DNA from: Heyndrickxia camelliae | GTDB lineage: Bacteria > Bacillota > Bacilli > Bacillales > Bacillaceae_C | Reading direction: 5' to 3' | DNA: 64,000 nucleotides | Assembly: GCF_002844575.1 (NCBI RefSeq) | Contig: NZ_PIQO01000011.1 | Span: 92,001-156,000 of the forward strand | In this document: piece by piece, positions 36,793 to 45,603 of the stretch | Position numbering within the stretch: position 1 is the stretch's first letter | How the letters are laid out: each line of letters begins with the position of its first letter | Position numbers and translations under genes: made by a program | Notes under the pieces: model-generated | Database searches by the model: none | Told to the model about the DNA's origin: nothing | What the model saw: the letters and a program-made list of their open reading frames with translations, nothing else

Positions 36793-37106
36793 TTATGAAT
36801 CCTCTCCTTATTCGCTAATCGAAGCACATACAAATGCTTCACCAATAGTTTGTTCACTAATAGCATGAGTATGTAGGAAATCCAAGGTAAACTGGTTATG
36901 GCTTCAACACCATGTTTCTGTTACTATTTTCATGAAGCACAGGCTCTTTTCTTAAACTTTGTTGCTTTTGTAAAAGAAAATCTTATTAACTTCTTCTTTC
37001 GGCTGAATAGTAGGCACCCTAAAAAACGCCAAAACGTAAAGGATAATAAGAAACAACAGTTTATACGAAAACAGCTATTAATTGTCCCGTTATTGGAGGA
37101 AGATCT
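36793..37106. other. Divergent spacer ytzC / ytqA
   Basis: About 310 bases. Contains the ytqA ribosome site GGAGGAAGATCT at its right edge. A 70-codon frame at 36898 lacks a ribosome site and overlaps ytqA, so it is not called. Nothing else is recognised. Confidence 0.35.
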
Positions 37107-38066
37107 ATGACACAGATAAATCCATATCCATATGCAATTGATCATAAAAGATATTTAACCTGGAATTATCATTTACGAGAACATTTTGGCCATAAAGTTT
37201 TTAAAGTAGCTTTAGATGGAGGATTTGACTGTCCTAATCGCGATGGTACAGTAGCGCATGGTGGATGTACCTTTTGCAGTGCCGCAGGATCTGGTGATTT
37301 TGCTGGAGACCGCGCAAAAGATCTCGTTACGCAATTTCACGAAGTAAAAGCGACAATGCATAAAAAATGGAAAAACGCTAAATACATGGCTTATTTTCAA
37401 GCATACACCAACACACATGCACCTGTAGATGTTTTGCGAAGCAAATTTGAGCCTGTATTACAACAAGAAGGAGTGGTTGGAATCTCGATTGCCACCCGTC
37501 CTGATTGCTTGCCTGACGATGTTGTCGAGTATTTAGCGGAACTACATGAAAGAACTTATTTATGGGTTGAACTTGGTTTGCAAACCGTTCATGAAAGAAC
37601 GTCTCTGCTCATTAATCGTGCACATGATTATCAATGTTATGTGGATGGAGTTGCCAAGCTTCGTAAGCACGGAATTCGTATTTGTACTCATATTATTAAT
37701 GGCTTGCCTCTTGAAAATAAGGAAATGATGTTAGAAACCGCTAAAGAAGTAGCAAAATTAGACGTGCAAGGAATAAAAATTCATCTCCTGCATCTTCTAA
37801 AAGGCACTCCAATGGTTAAACAGTATGAAAAAGGACTACTACAGTTCCTGACTTTTGATGACTATGTAAACTTAGTATGTGATCAATTAGAAATATTACC
37901 GCCGGAAATGATCATTCATCGAATAACCGGGGATGGTCCCTTGAATTTAATGATTGGCCCTATGTGGAGTGCAAATAAATGGGCTGTCATGAATGCAATT
38001 GATTCGGAATTGAAACGAAGAAATAGTTGGCAGGGAAAATATTACTCATTGGAGATGAATGTATGA
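37107..38066 (+). CDS. ytqA: Radical SAM protein YtqA
   Basis: Radical SAM enzyme of the TIGR01212/YhcC family. The cluster cysteines are in DCPNRDGTVAHGGCTFC (Cys-42, Cys-54, Cys-57; the wide 11-residue first gap is family-typical), then ATRPDCLPDDV and WVELGLQTVHERT. 319 residues, cytosolic. Substrate unknown; YtqB-type methyltransferases are its constant partner. GGAGGAAGA lies eight bases before ATG 37107. Its stop overlaps the ytqB start by four bases (ATGA), so translation is coupled. Confidence 0.92.
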   Translation: MTQINPYPYAIDHKRYLTWNYHLREHFGHKVFKVALDGGFDCPNRDGTVAHGGCTFCSAAGSGDFAGDRAKDLVTQFHEVKATMHKKWKNAKYMAYFQAYTNTHAPVDVLRSKFEPVLQQEGVVGISIATRPDCLPDDVVEYLAELHERTYLWVELGLQTVHERTSLLINRAHDYQCYVDGVAKLRKHGIRICTHIINGLPLENKEMMLETAKEVAKLDVQGIKIHLLHLLKGTPMVKQYEKGLLQFLTFDDYVNLVCDQLEILPPEMIIHRITGDGPLNLMIGPMWSANKWAVMNAIDSELKRRNSWQGKYYSLEMNV

Positions 38067-38635
38067 AGCTACAGAAAATACTAAACTTTGCCCATTCTCT
38101 TCTGCAGTCTGCTATTTCAAACGGTGATATTGCAGTAGATGCAACAGTTGGAAATGGACATGATACAGAGATGTTAGCAAAATTGGTAGGGGAATCCGGA
38201 CATGTATACGGATTTGATGTTCAGGAGGATGCTATTTCCAATACTAGAAAACGTTTGAATGACGCGCAACTTGATAGCAGGGTTACTCTTTTTACCAAAG
38301 GACATGAAACTATAAAGGAATCTATTCCAAAAGATTCTCAACCAATGATTACTGCAGCGATTTTTAATCTTGGTTATTTACCTGGGGGAAACAAGAACAT
38401 CGTTACCCATAGTAACACAACCATTTCAGCTATTGAACAATTATTAGAAATTATGCCAAAAGAGGGTATGATTATTTTAGTTGTCTACCATGGACATCCT
38501 GAGGGAGCAATGGAACGCGATGAATTATTAGAGTACGTTGTGAAACTCGATCAAAGAAAGGCACATGTCTTAAGATATGAATTCATGAATCAAGTGAACC
38601 ATCCTCCTTTCATTATAGCAATAGAAAAACGATAA
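38063..38635 (+). CDS. ytqB: SAM-dependent methyltransferase YtqB
   Basis: Class I Rossmann methyltransferase, 190 residues. SAM-binding motif AVDATVGNGHDTEML, acidic loop GFDVQEDA and the AIFNLGYLPGGN catalytic-type motif are visible. Start ATG 38063 overlaps the ytqA stop by four bases; an in-frame start at 38027 lies far inside ytqA. Product of the ytqAB operon; target (rRNA or small molecule) is not established. Confidence 0.9.
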   Translation: MKLQKILNFAHSLLQSAISNGDIAVDATVGNGHDTEMLAKLVGESGHVYGFDVQEDAISNTRKRLNDAQLDSRVTLFTKGHETIKESIPKDSQPMITAAIFNLGYLPGGNKNIVTHSNTTISAIEQLLEIMPKEGMIILVVYHGHPEGAMERDELLEYVVKLDQRKAHVLRYEFMNQVNHPPFIIAIEKR

Positions 38636-38660
38636 GAGATTCAGCTCTTATCGTTTTTCT
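38623..38660. terminator. Bidirectional terminator ytqB / ytpB
   Basis: AAAAACGATAAGAG, loop, CTCTTATCGTTTTT; it begins within the last codons of ytqB and ends at the ytpB stop. Confidence 0.9.
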
Positions 38661-39784
38661 TAAACTACATTTTTTTCATTTTTTACCCGATTATTCAACA
38701 AAGCCTTGATTAAACTAGTGGGAATAAAGTTTTGTAATCCTCTGTACGCTCTTCCATTCCAATAAAAAAAATAACTAATGGAGCCGGCATATTTCATGAG
38801 TTTCTTTGATAGTTTCTGTACATTCCTTTGTTTATTTACCTTTACATCTGATAAATAGACACCCAACAGCCCTCTGTTTATTAATTTATGGAACTTTTGA
38901 TCGGGCAGTTTATTAGTATGCTTATCTGCTTCTTTTAAAAAATGAATAAGTCTTTCAAATAATTGCTTTTCATTATCATAATAAAAGCAAAAATTTAAAT
39001 CTCCGCCTTCTCTATCTTCATCCTGATCAATAAAATAGTCGAGCAAAATATGTAAGCCTTGGATATAAGGAAAATAACCCTCTCTAATAATTTTGGCATA
39101 TTCCTTTTTAAAGTCGCTTCGCATTGCATAAGAAACAAGACAAAAAATTCCTAGGGTGGAGCCAGAACAAGCTGAAAATTCATACCATTCCATTTCAGGA
39201 AGACTATTTTTATATTGATGGAACATATTTTCCAATCTTTCTACTCTTTCTTCCACACATACATGCTTATGGATTTGCAGTTCGCAATAATATTGGCACA
39301 GTTCAATTAAATATGGTTTTATTGCTTCATAATACTCTATATTTGCTAGAACTTCCTGGCATGTTTTCACTAATTTATGTAAATATTCATTATCATTTTG
39401 ATCCTCACGATATCGATAATAGTTTTTAGGCTCTGCTCCCACGGTTAAGGCATCCTTCATCGATTCATGTAATGCGGCAAAATCGACAGGATCTAAAGAT
39501 GTACTCCGGTCGCATAAATTATCCAAGTAATCACTAATGGTTTGATATGCCACGATGAACTTAATTGCTTCTTCTTTTCTATCCAAACTTAATAAACCTA
39601 GTATAGATCCTCCCTCGCAATGAAAGGTTTTATGTTCAATACTAGCTAGGGCCTGTTTTCTTAATTCCACATTCGGAATAGCGCTTGCCAGGTCCTTCCA
39701 AAAAAATAATTCACGATGGACATTTGGCATTACCTTCCGATATACCTGGTTCATAAGTGTAAATGGATGAGAGGGTACAGACAT
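38660..39784 (-). CDS. ytpB: Tetraprenyl-beta-curcumene synthase (YtpB)
   Basis: DUF2600 terpene cyclase that in B. subtilis converts heptaprenyl diphosphate (C35) to tetraprenyl-beta-curcumene, precursor of sesquarterpenes such as the baciterpenols and sporulenes. 374 residues, all helical. The Asp-rich substrate-Mg site is visible as SDYLDNLCDRS (about residues 83-93); a second acidic cluster is QDEDREGGDLNF (about 260-271). GAGGTGA is eight bases before ATG 39784. It lies 13 bases downstream of ytpA in the same direction, as in B. subtilis. No squalene-hopene-type cyclase is in the window. Confidence 0.92.
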   Translation of the reverse strand: MSVPSHPFTLMNQVYRKVMPNVHRELFFWKDLASAIPNVELRKQALASIEHKTFHCEGGSILGLLSLDRKEEAIKFIVAYQTISDYLDNLCDRSTSLDPVDFAALHESMKDALTVGAEPKNYYRYREDQNDNEYLHKLVKTCQEVLANIEYYEAIKPYLIELCQYYCELQIHKHVCVEERVERLENMFHQYKNSLPEMEWYEFSACSGSTLGIFCLVSYAMRSDFKKEYAKIIREGYFPYIQGLHILLDYFIDQDEDREGGDLNFCFYYDNEKQLFERLIHFLKEADKHTNKLPDQKFHKLINRGLLGVYLSDVKVNKQRNVQKLSKKLMKYAGSISYFFYWNGRAYRGLQNFIPTSLIKALLNNRVKNEKNVV

Positions 39785-39797
39785 TTATTTATTCACC

Positions 39798-40604
39798 TCA
39801 ATCAACGATATATCCAATTAAACGCAATCGATTTTCTACGAAATTTTTCGCATATTGAAATATGTCTTCCCGTTCCGGTTCATTAAAAATTTCATGATAG
39901 CATTTTGGCCATTCTTTATAATTTTTTTCAGACAGCTTAACTTGGTTAAACCATTCACTTACAGAAGACTTACTCACAATTTTATCATCTCCTCCCTGCA
40001 GAACCAAAAGTGGGATGTCTGGAAATTTTGAAATATTTGTGAAAGCAAGCTTCATCGCCTTTACTAATTCCCGGTACCATCGAACAGATATCTTTGTAAT
40101 ATAAAGGGAATCATTAACTGCTGATTCCATGATTTCCTCATTTCTTGTAGACATTTGAATTGTTAGGGGACTTTTAAATCGCACTCCAGGTGCAATTTTA
40201 TTTAGGCCTACAGAAAGTCCGCTTAGAATTTTGGACGGATAATCTACGAGTCCAAGGCATGGCGATGACAATATTACCCCAGCAATTTTCAGCTTCGTTT
40301 CTTGTAGTGTTCGAATGACAGCAAGACCTCCCATACTATGTCCTAATACAAAAATGGGAACATTAAATTGATAGGCTGTTTGAATCCAATCTTTTATCTC
40401 AACTATATATTCGTCAAAAGAATCAATATGACCTCTTTTTGATCGTGTCGTCATTCCTTGTCCTGGCAAATCTCCCATAATCACATGGTACCCAGAAGAT
40501 CGCCACATTTCAATTAACCAGCTGTATCGGCCATGGTGCTCCATCGCCCCATGAACCATAACAATGACCGCTTTTGGAGCTTCATCTGCTTCCCATTTCC
40601 ACAT
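39798..40604 (-). CDS. ytpA: Lysophospholipase YtpA
   Basis: Alpha/beta hydrolase of the monoglyceride-lipase type; in B. subtilis it makes the lysophospholipid antibiotic bacilysocin. 268 residues from ATG 40604 (GGAGGA seven bases upstream; the in-frame ATG at 40619 is inside that ribosome site). Oxyanion region VMVHGAMEHHGRY, nucleophile elbow VLGHSMGGLA, late Asp region LLVLQGGDDKIV and a catalytic His in YHEIFNEPE. No signal peptide. First gene of the ytpAB pair. Confidence 0.92.
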   Translation of the reverse strand: MWKWEADEAPKAVIVMVHGAMEHHGRYSWLIEMWRSSGYHVIMGDLPGQGMTTRSKRGHIDSFDEYIVEIKDWIQTAYQFNVPIFVLGHSMGGLAVIRTLQETKLKIAGVILSSPCLGLVDYPSKILSGLSVGLNKIAPGVRFKSPLTIQMSTRNEEIMESAVNDSLYITKISVRWYRELVKAMKLAFTNISKFPDIPLLVLQGGDDKIVSKSSVSEWFNQVKLSEKNYKEWPKCYHEIFNEPEREDIFQYAKNFVENRLRLIGYIVD

Positions 40605-40689
40605 AGCTTCTTCCTCCATTCTCTTTTATGTAAAATAATAAGAGCATAAAAGATTTTTCTTTTTACAATTTTTTAATAAATATAGTCTA

Positions 40690-40726
40690 TTGTCTAGCCC
40701 AAGCTCTAATACGCTTCCGCTTTTCT
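40690..40726 (-). repeat. Minimal decayed copy of the dispersed repeat
   Basis: Read leftward: AAAAGCGGAAGCG joined to AGAGCTTGGGCTAGACA, i.e. the two ends of the family with no middle, in the ytpA / peptidase spacer. Confidence 0.45.
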
Positions 40727-40857
40727 TAGAGTACCTTCTATTTTACCCTAATTATACTAACTACTTTCTTTATTATATATCTTTTCACAAAATGGCATTA
40801 ACTTTTTCGAAAGTTTGACGATGTAATACATAGAATCTTCTATTTTAGGTGGTAGGA

Positions 40858-41613
40858 ATGAAGCAGTTTATCTCTGTATTATTATGTTTTCTATTTTTAA
40901 TCGGAACAGGTGTAATTGTATACGCTATTCGTGATACGAAAGAGTCAATTCCATTTCATCATGAAAGCACAGAGAATATCGATACAAGCGCATATACTGT
41001 GATTAAAATGAAAGATAAGGTATCTATTAATGCACCAGTCATTTCACAATATCCTGAACTGGATAGAGGGTGCGAAGTAACCAGCTTAGCTATGCTTTTG
41101 CAATCCGCCGGTATTCATATTGACAAATTAACCCTTGCAAAGGAAATAAAGAAAAACCCTACACCAAGAACAATCAAACATGGGGAAATATATTATGGAG
41201 ACCCTAACGAAGGATTTGTAGGTAATATTTATTCCTTTCAGCAACAAGGATTCGGTGTTTATAATAAACCCATCTTCGAATTAGGAAATAAATACTTGCC
41301 AGGAAAACTCATTAATCTTACGGGACATTCCTTTGAAGATTTAAAAATCTATCTTTCCGATAATCGTCCAATATGGGTGATTATTAATACAGAATATAAA
41401 AAATTACCGCCTTCTTACTTCCAAACATGGAATACAGAAAACGGAAAAATACACATCACTTATAAAGAACATTCTGTACTCCTTACAGGATATGATCAAA
41501 AATATATTTATTTTAATGACCCGCTTACAGGACAAAAAAATAAAGCACCCGCTGATTCCTTTAAGGAAGCTTGGGTGCAAATGGGAAGTCAAGCTATCAC
41601 TTATGAAAAATAA
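40858..41613 (+). CDS. C39-like peptidase (Peptidase_C39_2)
   Basis: Secreted or membrane-anchored cysteine peptidase-like protein, 251 residues from ATG 40858 (AGGTGG five bases before; an in-frame GTG at 40849 overlaps it). One N-terminal hydrophobic segment (VLLCFLFLIGTGVIVYA), then a papain-like C39 fold: catalytic Cys in DRGCEVTSLAMLLQ, a His in YKEHSVLLTGYD and Asp in YFNDPLTG. Unlike lantibiotic transporters no ABC domain is attached, so it is the stand-alone type. Substrate unknown. It may be retained as a membrane-tethered protein because no clear cleavage site is seen. Confidence 0.85.
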   Translation: MKQFISVLLCFLFLIGTGVIVYAIRDTKESIPFHHESTENIDTSAYTVIKMKDKVSINAPVISQYPELDRGCEVTSLAMLLQSAGIHIDKLTLAKEIKKNPTPRTIKHGEIYYGDPNEGFVGNIYSFQQQGFGVYNKPIFELGNKYLPGKLINLTGHSFEDLKIYLSDNRPIWVIINTEYKKLPPSYFQTWNTENGKIHITYKEHSVLLTGYDQKYIYFNDPLTGQKNKAPADSFKEAWVQMGSQAITYEK

Positions 41614-41632
41614 GCGATAGCTTTAACTTTTG
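41591..41632 (+). terminator. Terminator of the C39-like gene
   Basis: AGCTATCACTTAT, five-base loop, ATAAGCGATAGCTTT. It overlaps the last codons. Confidence 0.75.
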
Positions 41633-41675
41633 AAAATGTTTATACGTATAACTTAAGCGCCTTGCATATATCCTC

Positions 41676-43574
41676 TTATACAGTAGCTTGTGCTGACTTC
41701 ATTTCAAATTGCTTTTGAAAATCATATTTTTCTTCTAAATAAACTGCATGCCATATCATAAAAACTAAAACAGTCCAAATTTTCCGGCTATGATCCAACT
41801 TTCCTTGACAATGCTCTTCCAGAAGCTTCAATACATAATTTTTATTGATAATATGATCTGTTGGGCTATTGCGGATAATGTCAATTGCCCAATCATGCAT
41901 CTCGTCCTTCAACCAATGTCTAATTGGCACAGGGAAACCTAGTTTTTTACGATTCAGCACATGGTCTGGTACAATTCCTTCTGCAGCTTTACGAAGGATA
42001 TATTTAGTCGTATTATTTGCGGTCTTTAAGCTAGTTGGGATTTGAGATGCGACTTTGAAAACCTCTTTATCCAAAAATGGTACGCGTAATTCAAGGGAAT
42101 GAGCCATTGTTGTTCTATCCGCTTTTAATAAAATATCCCCGCGCATCCATGTATGGATATCAATGTATTGCATACGGTCTACAGGATCGTACCCGACAGT
42201 CTCAGAGTATAATGGTTTTGTAATCTCCGTATAGTCAAGACCTTGTTTATAGTGAGATAAAAGTTCTTTCTTTTCTTTTTCTGTATACATTTTTGCATTT
42301 CCAATATACCGCTCCTCCATTGGAGTAACGCCGCGTTCGATAAAGCTCTTACCCTTTACACCTTCCGGCAGAATTTTAGCCAACGCCTTCAGAAGCGATT
42401 TTCCCACTGTAGGAATTTTATTAAATACCTCTAGCGACTGAGGCTCGCGATAGATATTATAGCCTCCAAACAGTTCATCTGCTCCTTCTCCTGATAATAC
42501 AACTGTAACATGCTTTCTTGCTTCTCTCGCGACAAAATATAATGGAACACATGCAGGATCTGCCAATGGATCATCCAGATGCCACATGATTTTTGGTAGC
42601 TCGTTCATATATTCCTGTGGTGAAATGACATAACTGATGTTTTCTACTCCTAGCTTTTCTGCTGTTTCTTTCGCCACGTCAATTTCACTGAATCCATTTC
42701 GTTCAAAACCTACGGAGAAGGTTTGAATTTTTGGATTGTATTGTTTCGCTATAGAAGCAATGATAGAGGAATCAATCCCCCCCGATAAGAAGGATCCAAC
42801 CGGAACATCACTGCGCATATGAACATTAACAGAATCGAAAAGAACATCTCTAATTTCTTTCACAAAATCCTCTTCTGACTTTTGAACCGGCTTGAAGGCT
42901 GCCTTCCAATAACGCTTGATATCTAGAGGCTTTCCTATTTTTTTGACAAAGTAATGACCAGGCTCTAATTTTTTAATTCCGACCGTCAGTGTTTCAGGCT
43001 CAGGAACAAATTGATAAGTCATATAATGCTGAACAGCATCATAGTTCAATAGCTCATTTTCCATGGCTAATAGAATACTTTTCTTTTCAGAAGCAAAGAA
43101 TGCTCGATCTTCTTCTTCTAAATAGAAGAAAGGTTTAATTCCAAAAGGATCACGAGCACCGAGCAAGGATTGTTCTTGTTTATCCCAAATGACAAACGAA
43201 AACATTCCGCGCAATTTTTCTACAGCCTTTTCCTTATAATGGCTGTATAACGCTAAAATAACCTCAGTATCGGAAGATGTTGCAAATGTCAAACCTGCTT
43301 CAATCAATTCATTTCGTAGTTCAACATAATTATAAATTTCTCCATTAAAAATAATCCAATATCGTTCATTTTCATATGTTAATGGCTGATGTCCAGCCTC
43401 CAAGTCAATAATACTAAGCCGGCGGAAACCAAATTGAATATGTTCATCCTCATAAAAACCATCATCATCAGGTCCACGATGAGTAATAATATCATTCATA
43501 TTTTTAAATAATTGTTTATCTTCATCCCGTAGTTCAATTGAACGGTCATGTACACAACCAATAAATCCACACAT
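41676..43574 (-). CDS. asnB: Asparagine synthase, glutamine-hydrolysing
   Basis: Makes asparagine from aspartate with glutamine as nitrogen source. The start is set at ATG 43574 so that the N-terminal nucleophile Cys-2 of the class II glutaminase is exposed (MCGFIGC); AGGTGA lies ten bases upstream. The amidotransferase domain has IFNGEIYNY, and the synthetase domain has the PP-motif LSGGIDSS and a VVLSGEGADELFGGY segment. 632 residues, same as B. subtilis AsnB. Downstream of metK in the same direction but with a terminator between them. Confidence 0.95.
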   Translation of the reverse strand: MCGFIGCVHDRSIELRDEDKQLFKNMNDIITHRGPDDDGFYEDEHIQFGFRRLSIIDLEAGHQPLTYENERYWIIFNGEIYNYVELRNELIEAGLTFATSSDTEVILALYSHYKEKAVEKLRGMFSFVIWDKQEQSLLGARDPFGIKPFFYLEEEDRAFFASEKKSILLAMENELLNYDAVQHYMTYQFVPEPETLTVGIKKLEPGHYFVKKIGKPLDIKRYWKAAFKPVQKSEEDFVKEIRDVLFDSVNVHMRSDVPVGSFLSGGIDSSIIASIAKQYNPKIQTFSVGFERNGFSEIDVAKETAEKLGVENISYVISPQEYMNELPKIMWHLDDPLADPACVPLYFVAREARKHVTVVLSGEGADELFGGYNIYREPQSLEVFNKIPTVGKSLLKALAKILPEGVKGKSFIERGVTPMEERYIGNAKMYTEKEKKELLSHYKQGLDYTEITKPLYSETVGYDPVDRMQYIDIHTWMRGDILLKADRTTMAHSLELRVPFLDKEVFKVASQIPTSLKTANNTTKYILRKAAEGIVPDHVLNRKKLGFPVPIRHWLKDEMHDWAIDIIRNSPTDHIINKNYVLKLLEEHCQGKLDHSRKIWTVLVFMIWHAVYLEEKYDFQKQFEMKSAQATV

Positions 43575-43708
43575 TATGTATGTCACCTACTTCATTAATT
43601 TAAGCTAAAACAAAATCATACTATCTTATACTATCATTTTTTTTTTGATTTTTGCAGTAGCCATTTTACTTATCCCGACAAATAATTTTTTCCAAAGTGT
43701 TTTTATTC

Positions 43709-43753
43709 TAAAAAGCAAGAAGGAGTTACAAGTATTATGTAACCCCTCCTTTC
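43709..43753 (-). terminator. metK terminator
   Basis: Leftward GGAGGGGTTAC, nine-base loop, GTAACTCCTTC (11 pairs, two G-T), then a T-rich tract. Confidence 0.8.
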
Positions 43754-43756
43754 TAA

Positions 43757-44953
43757 TTATTTGGCAAGTTGACTTAAAACTTCCGCTTTATCAGTTCTTT
43801 CCCATGGTAAATCTAAATCATTGCGTCCAAAATGTCCGTAAGCAGCTGTTTGTTTATAAATAGGACGTCGTAAATCTAACATTTTAATAATACCAGCAGG
43901 TCGAAGATCAAAGTTAACGCGAACCGCATCAATCAATTCCTCTTCTGAAACCTTCCCTGTTCCAAATGTATCAATGGAAATAGATACTGGTCTTGCTACA
44001 CCAATCGCATATGCAAGCTGTACCTCACATTTATCCGCAAGACCGGCAGCTACAATGTTTTTAGCAACATATCGAGCTGCATATGCTGCTGAACGGTCCA
44101 CTTTTGTAGGATCTTTTCCAGAAAACGCTCCCCCACCATGGCGTGCATAGCCCCCATACGTATCAACGATGATCTTACGTCCAGTTAGACCTGCGTCACC
44201 TTGTGGTCCTCCGATTACAAACCGACCAGTTGGATTAATAAAGTATTTGGTATCGTCATCAATTAAGTCTTTTGGAACAACCGGACCAATGACATATTCT
44301 TTCACATTGCGTTGAATTTGCTCTAAGCTGATTTCAGGATGATGCTGAGTCGAAATAACAATGGTGTCAATTCTCGCCGGTTTCCCATTTTCATCATATT
44401 CAACGGTTACCTGTGTCTTTGCATCAGGTCGTAAATATGGAAGAATTTCTTCTTTTCTTACTTCCGCTATTCTGCGTGCCAATTTATGTGCTAAGGAAAT
44501 TGGCAAAGGCATTAATTCCTTTGTCTCATTACATGCAAAACCAAACATTAGACCTTGATCTCCTGCACCAATTGCTTCAATCTCTGCATCTGACATTTGG
44601 CCTTCACGAGCTTCCAGTGCCTTATCCACACCCATTGCAATATCAGCCGATTGCTCATCAATAGAAGTAAGAACGGCACAAGTCTCTGCGTCAAAACCAT
44701 ACTTCGCACGAGTATAGCCGATATTCTTAATCGTTTCTCGAACAATTTTCGGAATGTCCACATAAGTGCTTGTGGTAATTTCTCCTGCAACAAGCACAAG
44801 ACCGGTTGTCACGGATGTCTCGCAAGCCACACGTGCGTTAGGATCTTTTTCTAGAATCGCATCCAAAATGGCATCTGAAATTTGGTCACATATTTTATCA
44901 GGATGGCCTTCTGTCACGGACTCGGATGTGAATAAACGACGTTTATTTGTCAT
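43757..44953 (-). CDS. metK: S-adenosylmethionine synthase
   Basis: Forms SAM from methionine and ATP. 398 residues with [13 protein letters not shown] (8-20, methionine and ATP site), [10 protein letters not shown] (hexapeptide motif) and [16 protein letters not shown] (flexible P-loop-like motif). AAGGGAGG precedes ATG 44953. Its mRNA leader is a SAM riboswitch, giving feedback by the product. Neighbouring asnB and pckA match the B. subtilis order. Confidence 0.97.
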   Translation of the reverse strand: MTNKRRLFTSESVTEGHPDKICDQISDAILDAILEKDPNARVACETSVTTGLVLVAGEITTSTYVDIPKIVRETIKNIGYTRAKYGFDAETCAVLTSIDEQSADIAMGVDKALEAREGQMSDAEIEAIGAGDQGLMFGFACNETKELMPLPISLAHKLARRIAEVRKEEILPYLRPDAKTQVTVEYDENGKPARIDTIVISTQHHPEISLEQIQRNVKEYVIGPVVPKDLIDDDTKYFINPTGRFVIGGPQGDAGLTGRKIIVDTYGGYARHGGGAFSGKDPTKVDRSAAYAARYVAKNIVAAGLADKCEVQLAYAIGVARPVSISIDTFGTGKVSEEELIDAVRVNFDLRPAGIIKMLDLRRPIYKQTAAYGHFGRNDLDLPWERTDKAEVLSQLAK

Positions 44954-45117
44954 CTTTTTTCCTCCCTTAAAGGTAAATCACGCTCTATATTTACGCCTCA
45001 CGGTACTCATTCCCTAATAGTATGAAATAATCAATAGAATTTATCCTCGATTCTTTCAAGATGCTATTTTCGGAAGTATCATCCTTCTCATTTTGCATTT
45101 CATAGGTTGGGGACGTA

Positions 45118-45375
45118 TAACAAAATAAAACCTTTCCCAATAAAAAATTCTGAGGAAAGGTTTATAAAATCGTCTTTACGCCTTTCACTCTTATCGTTCA
45201 AGGAGTTTCCTTGCTACAGGTTAGCACCTTTTCATTTTAGAATGTTTATAAAAGTGAATCCCAACATCTTATTTCTAAGCTGTCTAGTTTTTCACTTTTA
45301 TTCTAGTATATACACCTAAAAAGCTGGTTGCTGGGCTTCATCGGGCCTGTCCCTCCACCATCTCGGGATAAGAGT
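45118..45375 (-). promoter_or_regulatory. SAM (S-box) riboswitch of metK
   Basis: Leftward aptamer: P1 ACTCTTATC (45375-45367) pairs with GATAAGAGT (45195-45187); core GATGGTGGAGGGAC, GATGAAGCCCAGCAACC are hallmark S-box stretches. The intrinsic terminator AAACCTTTCC ... GGAAAGGTTT with a T run lies at 45165-45118. SAM binding should end transcription before metK. Confidence 0.93.
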
Positions 45376-45391
45376 ATCCGTTCAAGGTAAA

Positions 45392-45420
45392 ATCATACGC
45401 AATTTGTCTTTTCATGTCAA
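45392..45420 (-). promoter_or_regulatory. Sigma-A promoter of metK
   Basis: Leftward TTGACA (45420-45415), 17-base spacer, TATGAT (45397-45392). Transcription would start a few bases before the riboswitch. Confidence 0.85.
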
Positions 45421-45524
45421 CTATTTCACATAGGTTTAAGTTATTTCGGTTATTAATTATATGATAGTAAGAAATAGCTTAATGGTTAAAACTTTTTATT
45501 AAAAAAAATTAAGCAGATATAGTA

Positions 45525-45552
45525 TAGACTATTTATATAATTGTGTTATACT
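45525..45552 (+). promoter_or_regulatory. pckA promoter with CcpN-like operator
   Basis: TAGACT (45525-45530), 16-base spacer, TATACT (45547-45552). TGTGTTATACT (45542-45552) fits the CcpN-box consensus I recall (TRTGHYATAYW) at every position and covers the -10. A partial inverted second site, AGTATAGACTA, lies at 45521-45531 over the -35. In B. subtilis CcpN represses pckA during glycolytic growth. Confidence 0.6.
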
Positions 45553-45603
45553 AATTAACATAACATGAAATTAAATTCTTTAATAAAGGATGGTAGCGCA
45601 TTC

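Noticed and set aside
36898..37110. 70-codon frame before ytqA
   Set aside because: No ribosome site at its start and its end overlaps the well-supported ytqA start.
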